DNA of 64,000 nt from contig CALCKW010000009.1 in NCBI GenBank assembly GCA_937965695.1, forward strand, positions 62,001 to 126,000, given 5' to 3'. Shown here in pieces: positions 1-8,807 of this stretch (its first letter is position 1; the number at the start of each line of letters is the position of its first letter). Below the pieces are notes generated by a model. That model was not told the DNA's origin, searched no databases, and saw only the letters and a program-made list of their open reading frames with translations. Both the position numbers and the translations under genes were made by a program. This DNA comes from an uncultured Granulosicoccaceae bacterium (lineage in GTDB: Bacteria; Pseudomonadota; Gammaproteobacteria; CALCKW01).

Positions 1-1
1 A

Positions 2-589
2 ACGCGTGTGCGCGAAATAGCCCGTGAGGCCAATCTGCATGTAGCTGCGAAAAAAGACAGCACTGGCATCTGCTTTATTGGGGAACGCCATTTTAACGAA
101 TTTCTCAGCACTTACCTTCCAGCTCAATCGGGAGAGATTGTCGGTCCCCATGGAGAAGTCGTTGGCAAACACAGCGGTTTGATGTACTACACCCTTGGCC
201 AACGCCGAGGACTTGGCGTTGGCGGCAGCCAATCACATAGCGAAGATGCATGGTTTGTGTCGCATAAGTCACTGGCGAACAATCAGCTGCATGTTGTGCA
301 AGGTCACGACAACCCAGCACTGTTTAGGCAAGAATTTCAGGTAGACAAGATCAACTGGTGTCGAGTAAAACCTGCAGAAAACACCTTCCGCTGCACCTCA
401 AAAATACGCTATCGTCAGAGTGATCAAGCCTGCACTTTGCATTTAAGTGAAGATAAACGCCGAGCGCGAGTCGTTTTTGATGTGACAACGAGAGCGGTTA
501 CACCAGGACAGAGCGCAGTGTTTTATCAAGGAGACGAATGTCTCGGTGGCGGTGTCATCTGTGACTTTGAAGCCACAACGGAGAAATAA
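2..589 (+). CDS. mnmA: tRNA-specific 2-thiouridylase MnmA, C-terminal part (5' truncated by window)
   Basis: The product is the C-terminal half of the enzyme that installs 2-thiouridine at U34 of Lys, Glu and Gln tRNAs in the cytoplasm. The reading frame is open from the window edge, so the N-terminal ATP-pyrophosphatase half lies upstream. The visible part contains DSTGICFIGER, which carries the second catalytic cysteine of the family (Cys199 in E. coli). It then has YYTLGQRRGLGVGG and the C-terminal beta-barrel region ending with PGQSAVFY and CLGGGVI. The stop codon abuts the next gene, hflD, which is the usual gammaproteobacterial neighbour. Identification by motif is very secure. Confidence 0.96.
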   Translation, partial: TRVREIAREANLHVAAKKDSTGICFIGERHFNEFLSTYLPAQSGEIVGPHGEVVGKHSGLMYYTLGQRRGLGVGGSQSHSEDAWFVSHKSLANNQLHVVQGHDNPALFRQEFQVDKINWCRVKPAENTFRCTSKIRYRQSDQACTLHLSEDKRRARVVFDVTTRAVTPGQSAVFYQGDECLGGGVICDFEATTEK

Positions 590-1210
590 TTGAAGAAGTC
601 CACCGAAAACCAGGTTATGGCGCTTGCTGCTGTCATAGAAGCAGCCGCACTGGTTGATGAACTAGCGAACACCGGACGTTGTGACGAGGCTCGACAGTCG
701 GTCGCCTTGAACAGCATTTTTAGTCTCGAATCGGAAGACCTTGAATCAATCTATGGTGGCCGACAAGCGCTTGCCCCTGGATTACAGGCATTACTGGACC
801 AGTACACCGTAAACACAATGCCTAACGTGGATGTGGCACGCTATCAAATGGGCCTGATTCAATTACAGCGAAGACTGATGCGAAACGGCGAGATGCAGCA
901 AAAACTGCGGGAAGGCATTGGTAGTGCTCAAACCTTATTGGAGATGAACGGTGAAATAAGTCAGGCCGTTATCGCTCGAATGGCTAGTCTCTACCAAGAT
1001 ACGATCAGCCATTTAACACCACGGATTATTGTCAAGGGAAAGCCGATATACCTGCAATCTCAAGACAGGTCTGAACGCGTCAGGGCACTACTGTTGGCCG
1101 GAATAAGAGCGGCCGTCTTGTGGGAACAATCGGGGGGTTCTCGCTGGTCGCTGCTTTTTGGCCGCCGCGCTTATCTCGAGTCAGCTCAGGTGATATTAAA
1201 TCGGCTATAA
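590..1210 (+). CDS. hflD: HflD family protein (high frequency lysogenization regulator homolog)
   Basis: This is a 206-residue, mostly helical protein matching HflD in length, in position directly after mnmA, and in sequence pattern (N-terminal QVMALAAVIEAAALVDELA, central YQMGLIQLQRRL). In E. coli, HflD is a peripheral membrane protein that affects phage lambda lysogeny by acting on CII; its housekeeping role is unclear. The start is a TTG directly abutting the mnmA TAA, with GGAG about 7 bases upstream in the mnmA end, which suggests translational coupling. An ATG at codon 10 is the alternative start. purB, which often follows hflD, is absent here; a terminator comes next. Confidence 0.9.
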   Translation: MKKSTENQVMALAAVIEAAALVDELANTGRCDEARQSVALNSIFSLESEDLESIYGGRQALAPGLQALLDQYTVNTMPNVDVARYQMGLIQLQRRLMRNGEMQQKLREGIGSAQTLLEMNGEISQAVIARMASLYQDTISHLTPRIIVKGKPIYLQSQDRSERVRALLLAGIRAAVLWEQSGGSRWSLLFGRRAYLESAQVILNRL

Positions 1211-1240
1211 AAAAACCCGCCTAAGGGGCGGGTAATTTTT
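1211..1240. terminator. bidirectional Rho-independent terminator
   Basis: CCCGCC (1216-1221) pairs with GGCGGG (1227-1232) around a five-base loop. It is flanked by an A-run on the left and TAATTTTT on the right, so it can terminate both hflD (+) and the convergent gene ending at 1261 (-). Confidence 0.85.
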
Positions 1241-1260
1241 CCCAACAGCTTCGCGTAAAG

Positions 1261-1968
1261 TTAAGCGTCTAAGTCGAGCTGTGACAATGGGCTTGCATAG
1301 CTTATCCAGCTAGCGATGGTGACTCTATCAGCAACGCTGCGCACTAGTTGCAATTCTGAATTTGCTGACTCAAGCTGATTGTGCAGATCTTCCACTTGAC
1401 GATCATGCAACGAATCAACGCTCATCACACCTGCCGTGACCAACAGACGTGCATGCTTACCGTCCATTCCCGGTACACGAAGCAAATCTGCCATTGTGCG
1501 CCATTCACGTACCTGGTCATTTTCCTGTTCAAGGGCGGTGGAAAGTAACCGTAGTTTGGACTCGCCTTCACTTTCGCGTAGGAGATCGTATGTAGTTCGT
1601 ATGCCTAAATCTCGCATCATGTGCAGTGCTTTGTCATTAACCCCTGGCAAATCTGCCACGCGATACTCGCCGCGCATCTGTCTACTTTCGCCAACGTTTT
1701 TAGTCACCGCGGCAGCAGCTGGCACTGCACTACTTTGACTTGCAGCAGCTTCAGTGGGCTGGCCCCCCATCGCTTGCAAACGTTTTAAGCGCGCTTGCAA
1801 CTCGTTGCGTTCTGCTTCAATTCTACCGAGCTGCAATGATAGTTCTTGTTCACGACCACCGTCGCCCCCTGACATCATTTGGCGACAACCCCAACCAACT
1901 AAAAATCCGATGGCACAAGATATCGCCAAAATGACGACAATCTCACCCATAAGATAAGTCATGCCCAT
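1261..1968 (-). CDS. membrane-anchored DUF4332 / helix-hairpin-helix-like protein
   Basis: This 235-residue protein has an N-terminal transmembrane helix (about residues 8-28). A charged coiled-coil segment (about 38-68, with RIEAERNELQARLKRL) and an Ala/Ser-rich linker follow. The C-terminal part has two repeats of the DUF4332 type: VADLPGVNDKALHMMRDLGI with TTYDLL, and LLRVPGMDGKHARLLVTAGV with SVDSL. Such L-x-G-[IV]-x(n)-L-x-x-x-G-[IV] patterns resemble helix-hairpin-helix folds. The cytoplasmic domain could bind nucleic acid or act as a scaffold, but no enzymatic residues are recognisable. The start lies 6 bases after the stop of the BON-OmpA gene, so the two are almost certainly one operon. 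Function unknown. Confidence 0.8.
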   Translation of the reverse strand: MGMTYLMGEIVVILAISCAIGFLVGWGCRQMMSGGDGGREQELSLQLGRIEAERNELQARLKRLQAMGGQPTEAAASQSSAVPAAAAVTKNVGESRQMRGEYRVADLPGVNDKALHMMRDLGIRTTYDLLRESEGESKLRLLSTALEQENDQVREWRTMADLLRVPGMDGKHARLLVTAGVMSVDSLHDRQVEDLHNQLESANSELQLVRSVADRVTIASWISYASPLSQLDLDA

Positions 1969-1974
1969 GCGTCG

Positions 1975-3066
1975 TTACTCCCCAATCACACGAAATTCAA
2001 TACGACGATTCGCTGCACGTCCAGCCGCTGTTTTGTTGTCGGCAATAGGTCTTAAAGATCCATAACCACGTGCATCCAATCGAGCCATATTGATACCTTG
2101 TTCTGCTAAATATTCCCGAACTGTTTCAGCGCGTTCAGCACTGAGTCTTAAGTTCAAGTCTGGATCACCGCGCGAGTCGGTATAGCCACCTATCTGCACT
2201 TTCCCTGAAGGACAAGTCAGCAAAATCTTCACAACACCATCGATCACGCTAAAGGCGCTCTTTTGCAAGCTCGTCTTCGATTTGCGAAATTGCACCTGCT
2301 TGCCCTGCATAAAATTGGCAAGATCAGCATCACACATTGCTGGAGTAAGCCGCTGAGCAATAACATTGGCGCCGGGTTCGACCGTCTCGAATTCGGTTCG
2401 CCAAACAACGTCAGAGGGTGTCAACTCCACTAACATCTGCTTTATCGCCAATTGATCGCCTTCATTGTTGACAATCCCCTCGACGTACAGCTTGTTTCGC
2501 TTTAGTTCTGCAGTACCTTGATCCATCCTTCTTAAGGCTTTAGCGGCAGCATTGACAGTATCTGCCCAATAAACCGGTAATTCTCGTGCGTTAGACGACT
2601 CCATAGAGACATTTCGACCACCAAAGTCAGCGCTAAGACGAGCTACAATTGCATTGCTCACCCCATCCAAGCTGGGGCGGTCACCCAAAATTGACAGTCG
2701 ACCATCCGATACAACTAAACTGGTTGACCAATCTGAATTGTCTGCATTATCAGCAACTTTTAAGTCGCCATCGCTCGCATCCGCGAGGCGTTGATCTTCA
2801 CTGCTGACCCACTGGACACCCACAACACCAAAAATTTCGGTGGCGATTGCTACAGCGCGGTCTTTCTGAGCGGGATCACCGCTGAGCAGCACTTCACGGC
2901 CGTCTGCGACGACTCTCACACTTTGGTCTATACCGGAGGCCTCTAGCACTTGACGCGTACGTGTCTCTATGTCGCGCTCGATCACAGGCGCACGTAGAAA
3001 AACTGCGTAAATCACGACACATCCCAACGCGATCAGGCCACCTAAGGCCAGAATGATTCTTCCCAT
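1975..3066 (-). CDS. BON-OmpA domain membrane protein
   Basis: This 363-residue envelope protein has one N-terminal transmembrane helix (about 4-25). BON-like repeat material follows (about 30-220: VRVVADGREVLLSGDPAQ, then LSILGDRPSLDGVSNAIV and LYVEGIVNNEGDQLAI). The C-terminal domain (about 245-363) is OmpA-like and peptidoglycan-binding. The diagnostic motif is GGYTDSRGDPDLNLRLSAER, and the end is AAGRAANRRIEFRVIGE. The TM-BON-OmpA order is like that of Mycobacterium OmpATb/ArfA. It probably sits in the inner membrane or periplasm and contacts peptidoglycan. It is the first gene of a pair with the DUF4332 protein; a promoter should lie in the 340 bases upstream. Confidence 0.85.
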   Translation of the reverse strand: MGRIILALGGLIALGCVVIYAVFLRAPVIERDIETRTRQVLEASGIDQSVRVVADGREVLLSGDPAQKDRAVAIATEIFGVVGVQWVSSEDQRLADASDGDLKVADNADNSDWSTSLVVSDGRLSILGDRPSLDGVSNAIVARLSADFGGRNVSMESSNARELPVYWADTVNAAAKALRRMDQGTAELKRNKLYVEGIVNNEGDQLAIKQMLVELTPSDVVWRTEFETVEPGANVIAQRLTPAMCDADLANFMQGKQVQFRKSKTSLQKSAFSVIDGVVKILLTCPSGKVQIGGYTDSRGDPDLNLRLSAERAETVREYLAEQGINMARLDARGYGSLRPIADNKTAAGRAANRRIEFRVIGE

Positions 3067-3409
3067 AAAATTGCTCTAACACTCGATCTACTGGGCAACT
3101 AAGCCATCACCCAGATTATATTTGTCGTCAAACGATTAACTTGGCTCAAACTCTGGACTTGTTGGTTACACGCGACGATTTAAACCAAGTCAACGTTGAC
3201 GGTTTCCACAGGTTTTTGGCAGAAATCCCCAGAATATCTATGAACTAAGTTGCATTCAGCCTGATAACTCTACTTTGTTACACCGCAATAATAGGGCCGT
3301 CTAAGGCAATTACGCTACAAAATATCGTTATACAATGTGGTAAACCATTGTTTTGAGTGATTAAAACACAAATTCCCGCAGGGTGTTTAGTTCTCTTTCT
3401 TAGAATTGC
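3067..3409. other. intergenic region, no gene seen
   Basis: This 343-base gap lies between the BON-OmpA start and the DUF1285 stop. It should hold the leftward promoter for the BON-OmpA/DUF4332 pair, but I see no clear consensus. The right end carries a weak hairpin, listed separately. Confidence 0.6.
3361..3390 (-). terminator. possible terminator of the acyl-CoA ligase/ABC cluster
   Basis: AAACAC (3364-3369) pairs with GTGTTT (3383-3388), with a small CC/GG inner pairing. On the minus strand it is followed by TTTTAAT, just downstream of the DUF1285 stop. The stem is AT-rich, so support is modest. Confidence 0.35.
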
Positions 3410-3940
3410 CTAACTACCTAAAGCATTGAAAAAACCATTACTCTCGATTCCCCAGCGACCATCGCGCTCCTCAAGCACTTCTGCCAGGCGATAATAGGCC
3501 GCTCGAGTGAATCGCGCAGCCAACCCTTCTCGAATCATGGCGTAAGGCACAGCTTCATCGGCTTCCAGCCACAGAGAGTTTTGATCGTTCACCAACAGAT
3601 ACTCGCCTAAATTACTCTCCAATTGGAGCATCTGAACTCCCCGCTCCCCTTCTATTAGGTTCCAATCAACGATCAGGAAAGGCACGTCTTGAACTTCAAT
3701 GTACACGCGTTCTTGGGGTGTAACCAATGCATAGCGGCCATCTGGTTCTCGCCGCATCACAGAGGCCAGCAATTTGACCAGAGCTGGCCGTTTTATTTCT
3801 CCTCCTTCGTGGATCCAGCGGCCATCACGTAGAATCGTCAGATCCATTGCAGAGTCACGGTCTGGATGCCAACTTTGCACAGGCGGTAGAGCATCTTTGA
3901 AAGTAGCGATTTCATTGGCTATTTTTTCTAGATTGTTCAA
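3410..3940 (-). CDS. DUF1285 family protein
   Basis: This 176-residue soluble protein has the DUF1285 signature: LPPVQSWHPD near the N-terminus, MDLTILRDGRWIHEGGEI, RPALVKLLASVMRREPDGRY, LVTPQERVYIEVQDVPFLIVD, and NSLWLEADEAVPY. The family is widespread in proteobacteria and has no assigned reaction. The start is a TTG sharing a TTGA overlap with the TGA stop of the upstream acetoacetyl-CoA synthetase gene, with GGAG about 8 bases upstream, so translation is probably coupled. It is the last gene of the long leftward cluster. Confidence 0.88.
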   Translation of the reverse strand: MNNLEKIANEIATFKDALPPVQSWHPDRDSAMDLTILRDGRWIHEGGEIKRPALVKLLASVMRREPDGRYALVTPQERVYIEVQDVPFLIVDWNLIEGERGVQMLQLESNLGEYLLVNDQNSLWLEADEAVPYAMIREGLAARFTRAAYYRLAEVLEERDGRWGIESNGFFNALGS

Positions 3941-5889
3941 GTACGTAGCTCCAACCGATGTTCGAACTCTAACAATGACTCGGGATTGGCGAGCGATTCC
4001 AAGTTTTTAACTTCGCGCCCATGCACCGTTTCTCGCACGGCAAGCTCGACTATTTTCCCCGTTTTCGTCCGAGGAATATCTGAGACCTGCACAATTTTGG
4101 CTGGCACGTGCTGAGCGTTAGTGTTTTGCCTTATTAGTCCCTTAATACGTTCACTCAAGGCGTCATCCAGCTCCTCTCCATCGACCAGTTTGACGAACAG
4201 CACCATACGCGTGTCATCTTGCCATTCTTGACTGATCGCCAACGCCTCACTGACTTCTTTGACAAGCTCAACGTACCGGTATATTTCCGCCGTTCCAATG
4301 CGAACTCCACCAGGATTTAATGTCGCATCGGATCGGCCATGAAAAACCATGCCGCCTGATGTCGTCAGCTCGACGTAATCGCCTTGATGCCAAACTCCTT
4401 CGAAACGTTCAAAATAGGTCGATCGATACTCAAGATCATCGTCGTCACCCCAAAATCGAAGTGGCATGCTTGGAAAAGGTTTTATACAGACAAGCTCCCC
4501 TTTTTGACCAACGACAGCTTTTGCGTGCTCGTCCCATACTTCAACGGCCATACCCAGTCCACGACATTGCAGTTCGCCCGCAAAAACAGGTAATGCAGGA
4601 TTGGCCAAAGCAAAGTTAGACAACAAGTCCGTGCCACCAGCAATGGACGCCAAACAAACATCGTGTTTTACATGCGTATAAATGTATTCGTATGATTTAG
4701 GACTGAGCGGCGAGCTGGTCGACAGTACCATGCGCAGCTCAGACAAATCACAGTCACGCACCGGCCTAACATCAGCTTTGGCAGAAGAATCAATGAACTT
4801 CGCGGAGGTTCCAAACACATTGACACCGGTTTCTTCAGCGAAACCAAATAGAGCATTTCGATCAGGGTGGTACGGGGACCCATCGTAAAGGACCACTGTT
4901 GCTTCTGCCGCAAGAGCGGACACAAGCCAATTCCACATCATCCAACCACAATTGGTGAAGTAGAAAATTCGCTCCAGCGGCTTTAGACCGACATGCAGCA
5001 CATGCTCTTTTAAGTGTTGAAGTAACACACCGCCCGCACCATGCACAATGCATTTAGGCACACCAGTGGTGCCGGAGCTGTACATAATGTACAGAGGACT
5101 GTTAAAAGGCATTGAAGTGAATTCAACAGGCTTTGCAGCATACGAGGTCAGTGCGCGCGAGTAGTTAAGCGCAATCATCATGCTTTGTGGGATCAGCGGT
5201 TCATCTTGTAAATAGGCACAAACATAGACACGCTCTATTGAAGGCAATTGCGGCAGCATTTCGCTAACTTTTTCTAGAGAGTCAAAATTCTTGCCACCGT
5301 AAATGTACCCGTCCGCTGTGAAAAGCACTTTTGGCTTGCTTTGACTAAAGCGATCAACTGCCGCGGACACACCAAAATCTGGCGAACAGCATGTCCAGAT
5401 CGCGCCTAAACTGGCAGTCGCTAACATAGCCACAACCGATTCCGGGATATTTGGAATAAAAGCGCCCACTCTATCGCCAGCCACCACACCAGCATCTCGC
5501 AATAGTTGCTGCGTCTGAGAAACTAGTTGATGTAATTCGGCCCAGCTAATCTCCGACTCTATGTCATCTTCGCCACGAAAAATCAGAGCGGCTTCATGAT
5601 CATTTCGGCGTAAGAGGTTCTGGGCAAAATTAAGCTGTGCATCGGGAAACCACTGGCTACCTGGCATCTTATCGCCATCCACCAATATTCGGTCGCCACG
5701 TGTGTCAGCAACAATTCCACAGAAATCCCATACCAACGTCCAAAATGCTTCTGGATCACTGATTGACCAAGTATATAGCGCATCATAGTCGGCCAGTTCA
5801 ACGCCAGCTAGCTCACTGGCTTTTCTCCGAAAATCGGTAATAGCCAGATTCTGAACGTCGGATTCATTGGGTGTCCACATTGATGCCAT
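3937..5889 (-). CDS. aacS: acetoacetyl-CoA synthetase
   Basis: This about 650-residue ANL-superfamily ligase converts acetoacetate, ATP and CoA to acetoacetyl-CoA in the cytoplasm. It links leucine, ketone-body and fatty-acid breakdown to thiolase. The N-terminus has the family MWTPNE start and the ACAS-N region (SISDPEAFWTLVWDFCGI). The adenylate loop is YIMYSSGTTGVPKCIVHG at about residue 270. A later conserved block is GGMVFHGRSDATLNPGGVRIG, and the C-terminal catalytic Lys motif is IPRTKTGKIVE. I chose the ATG giving MASMWTP; a GTG 15 bases upstream and an ATG 9 bases downstream are alternatives. It overlaps the DUF1285 gene by 4 bases. Confidence 0.93.
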   Translation of the reverse strand: MASMWTPNESDVQNLAITDFRRKASELAGVELADYDALYTWSISDPEAFWTLVWDFCGIVADTRGDRILVDGDKMPGSQWFPDAQLNFAQNLLRRNDHEAALIFRGEDDIESEISWAELHQLVSQTQQLLRDAGVVAGDRVGAFIPNIPESVVAMLATASLGAIWTCCSPDFGVSAAVDRFSQSKPKVLFTADGYIYGGKNFDSLEKVSEMLPQLPSIERVYVCAYLQDEPLIPQSMMIALNYSRALTSYAAKPVEFTSMPFNSPLYIMYSSGTTGVPKCIVHGAGGVLLQHLKEHVLHVGLKPLERIFYFTNCGWMMWNWLVSALAAEATVVLYDGSPYHPDRNALFGFAEETGVNVFGTSAKFIDSSAKADVRPVRDCDLSELRMVLSTSSPLSPKSYEYIYTHVKHDVCLASIAGGTDLLSNFALANPALPVFAGELQCRGLGMAVEVWDEHAKAVVGQKGELVCIKPFPSMPLRFWGDDDDLEYRSTYFERFEGVWHQGDYVELTTSGGMVFHGRSDATLNPGGVRIGTAEIYRYVELVKEVSEALAISQEWQDDTRMVLFVKLVDGEELDDALSERIKGLIRQNTNAQHVPAKIVQVSDIPRTKTGKIVELAVRETVHGREVKNLESLANPESLLEFEHRLELRT

Positions 5890-5985
5890 CGGGCAAGGTC
5901 TCACTGATGGTAGATAACCACCAGTTTACCGAACTTGGGACTAAACCTGAACGAGCAAAAGCACCTTAAGGAGGGCGATTGGCAA

Positions 5986-6582
5986 TTACTTTTCCCTGGG
6001 CTGACGCCCCATGGTGTAAAACTCAGTATTCGGCCGCATATCGAGTGAATTGGCCATGCGATTGGACATGCCAAAAAAAGCGGAAATTCCGGCAATATCC
6101 CATACATCTTCACGATCAAAGCCATGTTTGGCTAGGTTGTCGTAATCAATTACGCTTACAGCACCAGAGTTGTTGGTTACTTTTACCGCAAAATCCAGCA
6201 TCGCACGCTCTCGAATACTGATGTCTGCTTTTTTGTAGTTGATCGTCACCTGGTCTGACAACAATGGATTTTTAGAATAAATTCGCAGCAGCGCACCGTG
6301 TGACACAACGCAGTAATGGCATTCGTTAACTATACTCGTCGCAACAACAATCATTTCTCGTTCTGCAGGTGTCAAGCTTGAGTCTTCTCGCTCCATCAAT
6401 GCATCATGATACGCGAAGAAGGCACGGAACTCAGCCGGCCTATGTGCTAAAGCCAAAAAGACATTGGGTACAAACCCAGCTTTTTCAGCAACGGCTTCAA
6501 TGCGCTCGCGAACATCATCAGGCAAGCTTTTTAGTTCGGGTAACGGAAAACCACTTACTGATTCGTCCATATATTCCTGCAT
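5986..6582 (-). CDS. peroxidase-related AhpD/carboxymuconolactone decarboxylase-fold protein
   Basis: This is a 198-residue protein of the AhpD-like, uncharacterised peroxidase-related group. The redox motif is NECHYCVVSHG, giving the E-x(n)-C-x-x-C-x-x-x-H arrangement of alkylhydroperoxidase D. The N-terminal PDDVRERIEAVAEKAGFVPNVF and C-terminal GISAFFGMSNRMAN are typical of the subgroup. It may detoxify peroxides or act on a thioester or ring intermediate, but the substrate is unknown. The ATG at 6582 has AAGG about 8 bases upstream; a GTG lies one codon earlier. It starts 10 bases after the stop of the PaaK-like ligase, so it belongs to the same operon. Confidence 0.85.
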   Translation of the reverse strand: MQEYMDESVSGFPLPELKSLPDDVRERIEAVAEKAGFVPNVFLALAHRPAEFRAFFAYHDALMEREDSSLTPAEREMIVVATSIVNECHYCVVSHGALLRIYSKNPLLSDQVTINYKKADISIRERAMLDFAVKVTNNSGAVSVIDYDNLAKHGFDREDVWDIAGISAFFGMSNRMANSLDMRPNTEFYTMGRQPREK

Positions 6583-6592
6583 CACTATCGCC

Positions 6593-7831
6593 TTATTCGT
6601 AACTGCGTTTATCTTCGATCACTAAACCATCATTAGCGAGAGTCCCGGGTGAACACAATGTCACCGAACCACGCAGCTTCGTCAGCTCTCTGATAGAAGC
6701 AACTACAGCTTCCTCAAGCGCCTCATCGCCCACATTTGTTTCACATAGCAATTCCATGCTGTCGTTGTGGTCTGCATTTGTGACCACTAACCTCGCCTTA
6801 GAAATCTGTGTGTGTCTTTGCACAATAGCGGCGACTTGCTCTGGCCGAACGAACATCCCTTTTACTTTTGCCGATTGATCAGCACGGCCCATCCAGCCAG
6901 CTAGGCGCACGTTGCTGCGGCCACAGGGACTCGCCCCTTCCAGAAATTTCGACAGATCGCCTGTGGCAAACCGAATGAGTGGGTAAGCCTGATTGTTCAG
7001 CAGCGTCACCAAAACTTCACCCACCTCGCCTACAGCGACTGGATCGCCAGTACCAGGACGGACTATCTCGACCAAAACACCCTCGTCGACAATCATACCC
7101 TCCATCGCATCCGACTCATAGCTGATTAGCCCCAACTCCGCCGTGGCATAACACTGCAACACAGACACACCGTGGCTTTGTAACTCTTCTCGCAAGCTAG
7201 GTGGTAGCGCTTCGCCTCCAACCAACGCATGTTTTAAACCGCTTAAATCAACGCCGTCTTCCTTGGCTTTGTTGAGTAGAATACGCAAGAAAGAAGGTGT
7301 GCCAATGTAGCCATTTGGCGACAACTGCGCCATCGCCGCTATTTGCATCTCTGTCTGACCCACACCGGCGGGAAATACGGCACATCCTAGAGCGTGAGCA
7401 CCGCTCTCTAACATCGAGCCCGCAGGTGTAAAATGATATGAGAAGGTATTGTGCAGCAGCATGCCTTTTCTAAGGCCCGCTGCGTAAAGAGCTCTCGCTG
7501 TGCGCCAGCTATCGATGCCAGCAGGCTCGGGTTCGTTTATAGGGCCAGGGGATGCAAAAACTCTGCTGATCGCCCCCCAAGACATAGCCGCCAAGCCACC
7601 AAAGGGAGGGGTTTTAGCTTGCGCTTCAACCAACATAGACTTGCGCAAAACGGGTAACAAAGACAGCTGCCGCAAATCGTCCAGTGACACAGGAGCGTCT
7701 TTTAAATGTTCCTGCAGTGCGGGGGCATTCGCCCTAGCGTGTGCCAACTGAATATTGAGCAACACCAACTGTTCTTGAGCACGCAATTCCGGCGAGCGCG
7801 TTTCTAGGTCATCGTAAAAATTGTTACTCAT
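6593..7831 (-). CDS. phenylacetate-CoA ligase (PaaK)-like adenylate-forming enzyme
   Basis: This 412-residue protein is related to PaaK and other AMP-forming aryl/acyl-CoA ligases. Visible motifs are LSLLPVLRKSMLVEAQ at the N-terminus, YIGTPSFLRILL, GGEALPPSLREEL, YATAELGLISYES, YPLIRFATGDLS, and GRADQSAKVKGMFVRPEQV. The canonical S/T-G-T-T-G-x-P phosphate loop is not present. The equivalent place reads FASPGPINEPEPAG, a variant I recall in a divergent PaaK-like subgroup, so substrate and even activity are uncertain. It lies 18 bases after livF. The likely role is activating an acid imported by the adjacent ABC system (inference). Confidence 0.85.
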   Translation of the reverse strand: MSNNFYDDLETRSPELRAQEQLVLLNIQLAHARANAPALQEHLKDAPVSLDDLRQLSLLPVLRKSMLVEAQAKTPPFGGLAAMSWGAISRVFASPGPINEPEPAGIDSWRTARALYAAGLRKGMLLHNTFSYHFTPAGSMLESGAHALGCAVFPAGVGQTEMQIAAMAQLSPNGYIGTPSFLRILLNKAKEDGVDLSGLKHALVGGEALPPSLREELQSHGVSVLQCYATAELGLISYESDAMEGMIVDEGVLVEIVRPGTGDPVAVGEVGEVLVTLLNNQAYPLIRFATGDLSKFLEGASPCGRSNVRLAGWMGRADQSAKVKGMFVRPEQVAAIVQRHTQISKARLVVTNADHNDSMELLCETNVGDEALEEAVVASIRELTKLRGSVTLCSPGTLANDGLVIEDKRSYE

Positions 7832-7849
7832 CAAAATAAACGCCTTAAA

Positions 7850-8677
7850 TTAAGATAACCAGCGTTTACGACGACGGTAGGTTTTGTTATCCCGAAAACT
7901 ACGACGACCCTTATCGCTTACGCCTAAATAAAATTCTTTAACATCCGAGTTTTCGCGCAGCTCTTTTGCTGTGCCGTCCATCACAACTCTGCCACTTTCG
8001 AGAATATACCCATAATCTGAGTAGCGCAGTGCAACATTTGTATTTTGTTCAGCTAACAGAAAACTGACACCTTCTTTTTCATTTAAATTTTTTACAATTC
8101 CAAATATTTCTTCCACCAACTGTGGTGCTAAACCCATTGAAGGCTCATCCAATAAAATGGTCTCTGGTTTTGACATCATCGCACGACCGATAGCACACAT
8201 TTGTTGCTCACCACCGGACGTGTATCCGGCCTGAGAGCGGCGCCGCTCGCGTAAACGAGGGAAATAGTTATAAACCATTTCCAAATCTTTGTTGATCGCT
8301 GCTTTTCCATCTCGACGCGTATAAGCACCGGTTAGCAAATTCTCTTCAATCGTCAGGTGCTCAAAGCAGTGACGACCCTCCATGACCTGAATGACACCAC
8401 GGCGCACTAATTCAGAGGGGTTGAGTTCGTTGATATTATTACCACGATACTCAATGTTTCCTTTAGTAATATCGCCGCGTTCCGAACGCAGTAAATTTGA
8501 AATCGCTTTCAACGTCGTTGTTTTACCCGCGCCATTACCCCCAAGCAACGCAGTGATCCCACCTTTGGGCACAGTTAGGCTGACGCCTTTTAAAACCAAA
8601 ATCACATGGTTATAAATGACTTCGATGTTGTTGACCGTCAACAACGCATCTCCAGTCTGCAACTGCTCTTGCTGCAT
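7850..8677 (-). CDS. livF: branched-chain amino acid-type ABC transporter ATP-binding protein LivF
   Basis: This 275-residue ATPase is one of two that power the Liv-type (HAAT family) importer encoded around it. It has Walker A GGNGAGKTTTLK, signature TSGGEQQMCAIGRAMM, Walker B TILLDEPSMGLAP and an H-loop region replaced by AEQNTNVALR, which is typical of LivF. The ATG has AGGAG 8 bases upstream. The C-terminus carries an additional basic tail (RSFRDNKTYRRRKRW). In this cluster LivF is separated from LivG by H, M and K and lies directly before a PaaK-like ligase. That points to an aromatic or short acyl acid rather than an amino acid as cargo (inference). Confidence 0.94.
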   Translation of the reverse strand: MQQEQLQTGDALLTVNNIEVIYNHVILVLKGVSLTVPKGGITALLGGNGAGKTTTLKAISNLLRSERGDITKGNIEYRGNNINELNPSELVRRGVIQVMEGRHCFEHLTIEENLLTGAYTRRDGKAAINKDLEMVYNYFPRLRERRRSQAGYTSGGEQQMCAIGRAMMSKPETILLDEPSMGLAPQLVEEIFGIVKNLNEKEGVSFLLAEQNTNVALRYSDYGYILESGRVVMDGTAKELRENSDVKEFYLGVSDKGRRSFRDNKTYRRRKRWLS

Positions 8678-8748
8678 AACATTCTCCTAACAGTTAGCGA
8701 ATTACTTGAAGTTTTCTGTTGCAGTCGAACGATTCGAGCAACGACAAA

Positions 8749-8773
8749 GTCGACACCCTGCGTGGGTGCCGAC
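8749..8773 (-). terminator. intercistronic hairpin after livK
   Basis: GTCG-A-CACCC (8749-8758) pairs with GGGTG-C-CGAC (8764-8773) around TGCGT, with one internal mismatch. It lies between the livK stop and the livF start. There is no strong T-run, so it is more likely an mRNA-stabilising or attenuating hairpin than a full terminator. Confidence 0.45.
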
Positions 8774-8807
8774 CAAAAAAGGTTTTTGCCTTTTTAATTC
8801 CGAGTGA

